64,000 nt of DNA from Lepisosteus oculatus (lineage: Eukaryota; Chordata; Actinopteri; Semionotiformes; Lepisosteidae): NCBI RefSeq assembly GCF_040954835.1, contig NC_090696.1:57876222-57940221 (forward strand), in the 5' to 3' direction. Each line of letters begins with the position of its first letter. Position 1 is the stretch's first letter. Positions 57,104 to 64,000 of this stretch are shown here, in pieces. Below the pieces are notes generated by a model. That model made no database searches. It saw only the letters and a list, made by a program, of their open reading frames with translations, and was not told the DNA's origin. Both the position numbers and the translations under genes were made by a program.

Positions 57104-58739
57104 AAAAAGCATATACACTTTAAATTTTACTGACCAATGCCTACCATACTGTAAATCATTTGGATTCACATGCTCTCACACAACCGCTTCAGTTACAAAA
57201 TATGAAGGCCACCTCCAATTCGGTATAGATTGTGTTAACTATGCTTAGCTGATCATTAAGCTGCTGAGGCTTGCTGGGCAGGTCACCACTTTGATGTTCA
57301 GGAAAAAGGGCTAAAGCCAGGCAATCAGTATACAGATACTTTCCAACACCCACAGAACAAAAATGATTCAGGGAGCAGCTGTGTTTTAAATAACCACGTC
57401 TGGAGGCCTTGTTTGCTTAAATTAACTTAGATGAAGCTACAGACTCACAGGGGGTCCTTCAGGAGGCAAGAAGCAATACCCAGACACAGTGCCACACAGT
57501 AAGAGCCAACTTAAGCTTCCCTGCACCCCCACCAACACTTCATAGAAAAGCTGCCCCACCACATTTAACATTTAGAACTAATGCTTAATTAATTTTAGAC
57601 TGAAGGATCTTAACTGGGATTCATTTTCTCTTCTGAATCAAAGGCAACAGAAAAGCATACAGGTTTGGCCTAAAATGCCAATTACAGAATTTGGGCAACT
57701 GTGTTGGCAGGAAACAACTGAGTCAGACCCACGTTAGACTGGGCACTGGGCACTTGAACACGTGCACTGCATGATCCATTTGAGATTTATTAAATTCTCT
57801 ATTAAAATATTCTCCTGATGATAATGAAGATGCACTAATTTAAAATAAATTTTACTTACTCCAATAAGAGCAGTGGTTTTCATAGTGTTGTCTGTGTATG
57901 ATACAGTACAGTAAAAATGCATAGATAAGAACACAGGTGACGGACACCTACACATTAAAAACAGGAAAAAGGTAAGTGCCAAGTACAGTTACCTGTACAA
58001 AACACAATTATCAGCAAAAATATAGCTGATTAAACGAATACTAATGGTTACCTATAATATGTTTAAAATGTATATTAGTACATGCTTCATATGCAGGACA
58101 TAGGATTTACAACTGCAATCTGTTGTAGGATAAATCAATCCAAGCCAAGGATCAATTGTTAAGATTATTCTAGTTCACTTCTGGTCTTGAAACTTAACGC
58201 AGTACCTGGCTCTCCTCCGAGTCAGTATTTTAGGAATGATTTAGAGGGAATTCTAATGAAGAAATTCTGAAGGATAAAATTATGTCAAAACCAGGAAACC
58301 ATAAACCGGGTCTATCCAGACATCTCACAGTCTGCAGTTACAAAAAAAAAAGGAAAACTCATCTGGTTTCACCCCATGAGTGAATGACCCACTAACATGC
58401 AAAACTGTATGTCACACGGGTTGCTAATGCATCTGACCAATTACCATTTGTGGCAATATGACTTAAACTGTAACAGAGCATTCTAGGATCACTCTCAGTG
58501 GTCCTGTTATTTTAAGTATTTTAAGCGCATGAGCTAACCCCGAGTAGTTTTTTTTGTTCATATAACAAGTATAATTCTCTCTTTACTCTTGCCCTGGTTT
58601 AAATGACATTTTATTTATGTTAATAAAACAAACTGAAATGTGCATATATGTTGCAGATTAATTTGATAGCTTTATTCCTAAACACACTGGTCATATAAGA
58701 TCTTTTTTACCAAGTCTTATAGCAAGGGAATCTTTTAGA

Positions 58740-59465
58740 TCTGTTAACACTGATGCCCTGTACAGGAAAGGTCAGAGACGACTATTTTCTCAGGAGGCTC
58801 AGGTCCTTTGGTGTGTGTGGAACACTGCTACACAGTTTTTATGAATCAGTGGTGGCAGCAGCCATCTTCTACTCTGTTGTGTGCTGGGGCAGCAGCATCA
58901 TTGCAAAAGATGTAAATAGGCTCAATAACCTCACCAAGAAGACTGACTCCCTTTTGTGACTGAGCCTTGACCCCATGGAGGTGGTGGCGGAGGAGAATGC
59001 TAGCCCAGCTCATGGCCATCATGAACATCGAATCTCACCCGCTACATGGGGCTGGTATTAGACAGTGGAGCACTTTAAGCACAGACTGCTCCATCTACGG
59101 TGTTCAAGGGAACGTTTCCTCAGGTCCTTCCTCCCAGCGGCTGTCAGGGTGTATAACACTGCCCTAGGCTAGGCCTGTTAACCCTTCTTTTGCTCATCTA
59201 TGGATAGCATGTTGCACTCATGTACTTTTGGACATTGAATTGATATACTGTTTTTACTCTGGTATTTTCAATTTGTACACACTGGATTTTGCACATCTTT
59301 TAGTGTTTTACAGTGACTACTAGCATATTTTGCTATCTTTTATTTTGTATTCTATATACTTATTTAATTACTCTTATCTTGATGTCTGTCTTGTCTTTCT
59401 TGTGCCGGGCTACTGTAATGCCACAATTTCCCTTCGGGATTAATAATGTCTAATTTCTCTTATCT
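58740..59465 (+). pseudogene. Rex/CR1-like LINE 3' end
   Basis: The frame from 58780 reads FLRRLRSFGVCGTLLHSFYE and then SVVCWGSSI, typical of the C-terminal end of fish LINE ORF2. It ends with gtgccgggctactgtaatgc, cacaatttcccttcgggatt and a TCTTATCTTA-type tail. Frame broken near 58960. Confidence 0.8.
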
Positions 59466-59469
59466 TAGA

Positions 59470-62400
59470 TAATTGTTGAGTCTATTCATAATTATTCAGA
59501 CCATGCTCCATTGAATACTTGTGTTCATATACCAGTTTTCAACATTAGATAAAGAGGAGGGAACCCACTTTTTCTATCACTGTAGTAAAATGCTGCAGCA
59601 ATTATGTGCCAGCAGCTCCTAGTGAGAACATAGCAGAATAGGTATACAAGTGAGAAATTGCTTTTTTAATAAAATTACAGAGGAACTTTAGCCAAAAATC
59701 TGGTCCAAAGGGAAAACTGACGACAACATTTATACAAACCACTTGACCACTTCCCCTGGAGGGAAGAATCCTACTGAACAGAAAATTTTGCAGAGCTTCA
59801 ATGATCTGGTAAGGTGTGACTAAAGCAGTGCTATTGAACCTGCAGCACCTCCAGTTTGCTCCATTAAAGACTTTTTTGCAACCATCTCCTTACCGACCCT
59901 TTAATTGATCCTCCTTACCGATATCAAAGTAGCACAAGTAAGGATCTGGTTGTATCAAAACACTGTAATGGTTTGGATTAGAAGGGTTAAAATTTCAGTA
60001 AACCTGGGCTAAAAGGTGGTAACAGAAGATTTCTTATTTTTTCTTTTTATATAATCCAGCAATCAACCCTGTATTGGATAAAGTGTGTTGAAAATGGATA
60101 ATTAGAATATATAGTATTTTGAGTACAATTCAAAGTGCTGTAAACAACTACTTACACTTAACTTCAATTCTTATCTATAGTACATTTTTTAAATGTTTTT
60201 TGATTCATCTGCTCAAACAATAATTCATTCAGAGACAGACATGCAGATGTGCATTTGGAATCCTGATCTTGTAAAAACAAAACTTTTTGACATTCCTAGC
60301 TGACTTCTTAACATTCCCGAGAAGAATTCTGACATTATGTTGCTTTCGGCACAAAGCCACAGACCTCATCAAAAAAATCAAACTGAAAACTGATGGGTGT
60401 AATTAGCACAAGTACTCAACGCCTAAAATGACACTTCCCCAGACTTTAATGTTGATTATTACGGCACGCTTTAAATTCTTGAAGGTTTTTACCCCATCAT
60501 TCTTGCAATTTGTGTAAAGAAAAACTGTGTTTTAGCCCATCTGGCTTGTGGATTTAAAAAAAAAAATTCTCCTTGTTTATTACAGCAGCTCAAACACAAA
60601 ATTCCTTGTTTTTCATTCAGTTTTCATTGTTTGGGTTGACATCTTCACACCACATTTTAAAACTCACGCCTACTCATTCTTTAAGAGTCTGAATCACTAC
60701 CCTTTTTCTTTCCATCTGAGTTTCACAAGAGCTTTGTTTTCTACATTTCTTTTTTCCAAAATATTTTTTTCTATTATCTTACACAGGGTGTCAGAGTGGT
60801 CAAGAAATGAAGTACAGCCAGAGTAAATGTATGTACTGTAGGAAACTATACTAAATGTTAAAATAAAATGTTTATAGGAAAGTGAGCAGCACATTACTGT
60901 ATGTTATTTTAGTACAAAGATATTGAGGAGACAGTATTGGTTTATTTAAAAATGCAGATCATGATAACCACATTACGTGCAAGGTGTTACGACTATTTCC
61001 TCGGGTGTCAGCATATTGAGATTCCTTGATGTGCAATTAAAATGTCCAGTTTTTCCTCCAGGACAAGAAAACCAGCAAGGCCCCCCGTTACGAAATGTAA
61101 AAGGCTAAAGCCTGTAAAATGCAGACACTAGGAGTTTTAATATAGCACCAGGATCTCTTAAATGAGATTAGGGAGATAAGATAATTTAAAGTCTTTAAAC
61201 ACAACACGTTGATTCTCACGGAATAGTTAGCAAACAGCCAGTCATTCATTCAAAGTCCTACAGTTTTCTTCTTAATGAATTTATAAAAGAACTTGCCATT
61301 AGTGCAGTCTGCATTCAGAAAAAAGCAGTTTTTACAGAAATGAAGCTGTACTACAGTCTAAGAAGTGCGTTAATTCAGAACACATCTGAATCTCAGTAAA
61401 TCTGGATTACCAGCTGTGTAAGTGAGTCTGAGGTCTATTTAAATGGGATAGCTGCTTTACATTTCCTTTTAACAGCTTTGGAAAAGGATTTAAGCTCTAT
61501 ATTGAAATGTTCTGCCAGTGTTTGAAGTCACTGTTTTGTTTGATTTAGCAAGTAGTGATAAGCCAGTAAGAATGTTATATTTTGTCACAAGAAGATGCTT
61601 CGAAAGTGCCACAGTTACAGTATGCCTTAACCTATACAGTAAGTACCCAAGCATTGAGCATGTATGACTTCATTAACTTTAACATGTCTGTCTCCACCAT
61701 TCGTTTTTGTGGTGCTGTAATGCAAATATGTAGGTAGCTCTGTCCATTATTTCTTTCCCCATTTTGTGCACATATTACATGGTAACACGCATTTATCACT
61801 CATGCAAATAGCAAACATGACTATGTATTAAACAGAAGGGCATTTTCTTTATTGTTTTGATGTTATAAGATGCGTCGTTGAAAGGAATAAAAAACTTGTC
61901 AGCTCCCATTATCTGATTTAGGGGCATGTTGAAACGGGCTGAAGAATTCTAGCAACTGTAGTGGAGTCTTCTCAGGTTCTAACTTCTCTTGTGATTTTAG
62001 AATTATTGTCCAACAGCTTACAGCACATAGATTTAATCACCTTGTACAAATGTCCAGAAATGAAAGAAATGAAAGAAGTAATATCAGTACCAATGCCGTT
62101 GTACAGGAAGTGTCCAGACAGTGTTTGAACAGTAACGCGAAATAACCTACACGTTACTCACAAGCTGTTCCAATGGACACATACCATTTTTTTGGGGGGT
62201 TGACAGACTATCAAATCCCTGCACTGTCTGTACCCAATAAAGTAACAAGAGCTTTTGCAAATATGTCACCACAGCCAAACCAGTGTCACCTTTCCCCATA
62301 GGCTGAAGGGTAGCTAGATAACATGCTGGTAGCACAAAGCTCACTACTTTCAGTTCAGTGACACTGTACACAGATCAATGTGCGTTGATAGAAAGACATC

Positions 62401-64000
62401 TGTTGCAGTTGCAGTGATAGAAATAGCTAATTCAAAAGTGGACAAAAACTTATCTGGTTTATAATTAAAAATAAATCCAAGACTTCAAGCCAACTTACAT
62501 TTCTGGTACTGGGGAGTGCTTGTGAAAGGTGACAGGTGGGTTATGCAATACTGCTACATTACTTTGTGGTTGCAAAAGTATAAAGTGAAGGCAAAACAAA
62601 TACTTCAATGCAATAAAATCCTTTTGCCTATCTAGCTCAGAGGACCAAGTTGATCCCTATTTGCACATTTTGCTTTTTTTCCCCATTCGTAATGCCTATA
62701 TCTGTAAGCAGTTAAATCTTTCATTGTTATATGAAATGGGCTTCAATTTAGAGGCAACAACAAATAAAATACTGTACAATACCATAAGAAACACATGTTT
62801 TCTGTTCATGTGTCACTATTGCGGAGTGAACAATAAATACAGCAAACAAGTCCGTGCCACCTAAAACATGACACTAGACAGCCCATTGTCTTTTTATTGG
62901 ACAGCTAAAGTTCACTAACCATTACTTTGTGAGAAGTAATAAAAACATTTTCGTGTCCCTAATTTCAAAAACAAGTGGCAATCTGGCAGAAAAAAAAAAC
63001 ACTTGAAATCCAGACCGATTTCCAGTGTCTAATGACATAAGCCTGAATCTGTGGACACAAAAGAACCAAAACAAACATCCGTCATCCTTAGCAAAGAAGG
63101 GTGAACAATTAAACAAGGCAAAAGGTAGCAGCAGGCCATGTGTTTGTGTTTTAAAGCATGAAACAAACATGCACTTTAAAAGGTAAAAAGGCCAGAGGAA
63201 CAAAACAAAAAGCTTATGGATTCTCCCTGTAAGCTGTGACTATTCAATAAAATATACTTATTTTTTTTGTTAGATCAGAAAAAATAAAATGAATAATCAG
63301 AATAAACCAAAGGGTGGAGTACCTTATTCACAGCTTGAATGAATAAAACATTTAATTTTTCAGGCATTTTGTCAGATCTTTTAAACTTCAAAAAGCATTG
63401 CTCAATCCCTGCCAAGGAATGACAATATGAACTGCTTAAAGAGCTCTTTTCAAGCATCACACCTGTGGAACACATTACTTATGTAATAAATAATTAAAAC
63501 ACTTTATTATTAAAAAGCAAACATGCATATTAAGTTAGCTGGTGCCCTTCCATATTTCTGTTTTTCAATCTTTCATTTGTTTGGTACTTCTGCCAGTTTT
63601 GGTTGGAAGACAAGCTATAAGGTTCCATGCGCTCAATCAATGATAAATACAGTAAATACCAAGTGACACAACAAAATTGTTCAACACGTCTTTCACCTTT
63701 CTTCCACAGAGATACGTTTAAAATGTGTACAAATTAAGCACAATTAAATTATTTTCAGTGCGGATTACAATGCTTAAGTAGGCCTGCTATTGAAAAGAAT
63801 CTCAAATTGAGCTTTTCATGTTATTTGCTCAGCTTGGCATCATGAAGCTGAATTTGTGTGGGGTGGGATGTTGTCCTGCTACTGCACTCCAGACTTCATT
63901 ACTGAGACAGTACATCACCTGCTCAGAAGCTAAAACAGCATTTATGTACCAGTTCAGTTCTGGTGTCCAGAATGTATCCACACAATTTACACTGAAGTGT
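59470..64000. other. No gene recognised
   Basis: About 4.5 kb of AT-rich sequence to the right edge. No exon resembling the ttc39b N-terminus, no GC-rich promoter and no clear repeat. Probably ttc39b intron or upstream flank. Confidence 0.5.

Noticed and set aside
57734-57982. Minus-strand open frame as a missing ttc39b 5' exon
   Set aside because: No TTC39 resemblance and no acceptor/donor pair that would join in phase 0 to 55325.

Overview
This window is vertebrate nuclear DNA, most likely from a ray-finned fish. It is AT-rich. Genes are split into short exons with GT-AG introns. Fish-type repeats are frequent: a 5S-rRNA-derived SINE, tRNA-derived SINEs, L2/CR1/Rex-like LINE fragments, Tc1/mariner remnants and hAT-like MITEs. 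I see no bacterial or phage features, no CRISPR array and no operons. The species cannot be fixed from the sequence alone.

Two protein-coding genes can be assembled with consistent splice sites and phases. (1) On the + strand, 3423-17008, lies a complete nine-exon zinc-dependent alcohol dehydrogenase of 375 codons. It has all catalytic and structural zinc ligands and an NAD-binding GxGxxG motif. Its sequence is of the fish ethanol-active (adh8/class I-like) type, not the glutathione-dependent class III (adh5) type. (2) On the - strand, 55325 down to 25413, lie the last 18 coding exons (569 codons plus stop) of a TTC39 family gene that best fits ttc39b. Its 5' end lies beyond the right edge. 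The two genes are convergent. The roughly 8 kb between their stop codons holds the short adh 3'UTR, ttc39b 3'UTR sequence of uncertain length and repeat remnants.

Layout: 1-3422 is the upstream flank with a SINE fragment and a Tc1 remnant close to the adh start. 3423-17008 is adh, whose introns carry SINE/LINE debris, including a complex local rearrangement at 13934-14153. 17009-25412 is the inter-stop region. 25413-55325 is ttc39b. 55326-64000 is upstream intron or flank, with one LINE 3' fragment and long stretches where I recognise nothing.

Nothing here looks like a new multi-gene system. The best leads are structural: a perfect heptanucleotide array of about 18 units running into a ttc39b splice donor; a 193-bp locally templated insertion with a foldback junction inside a SINE; a GC-rich element with perfect 12-bp inverted ends; and a possible alternative ttc39b promoter.
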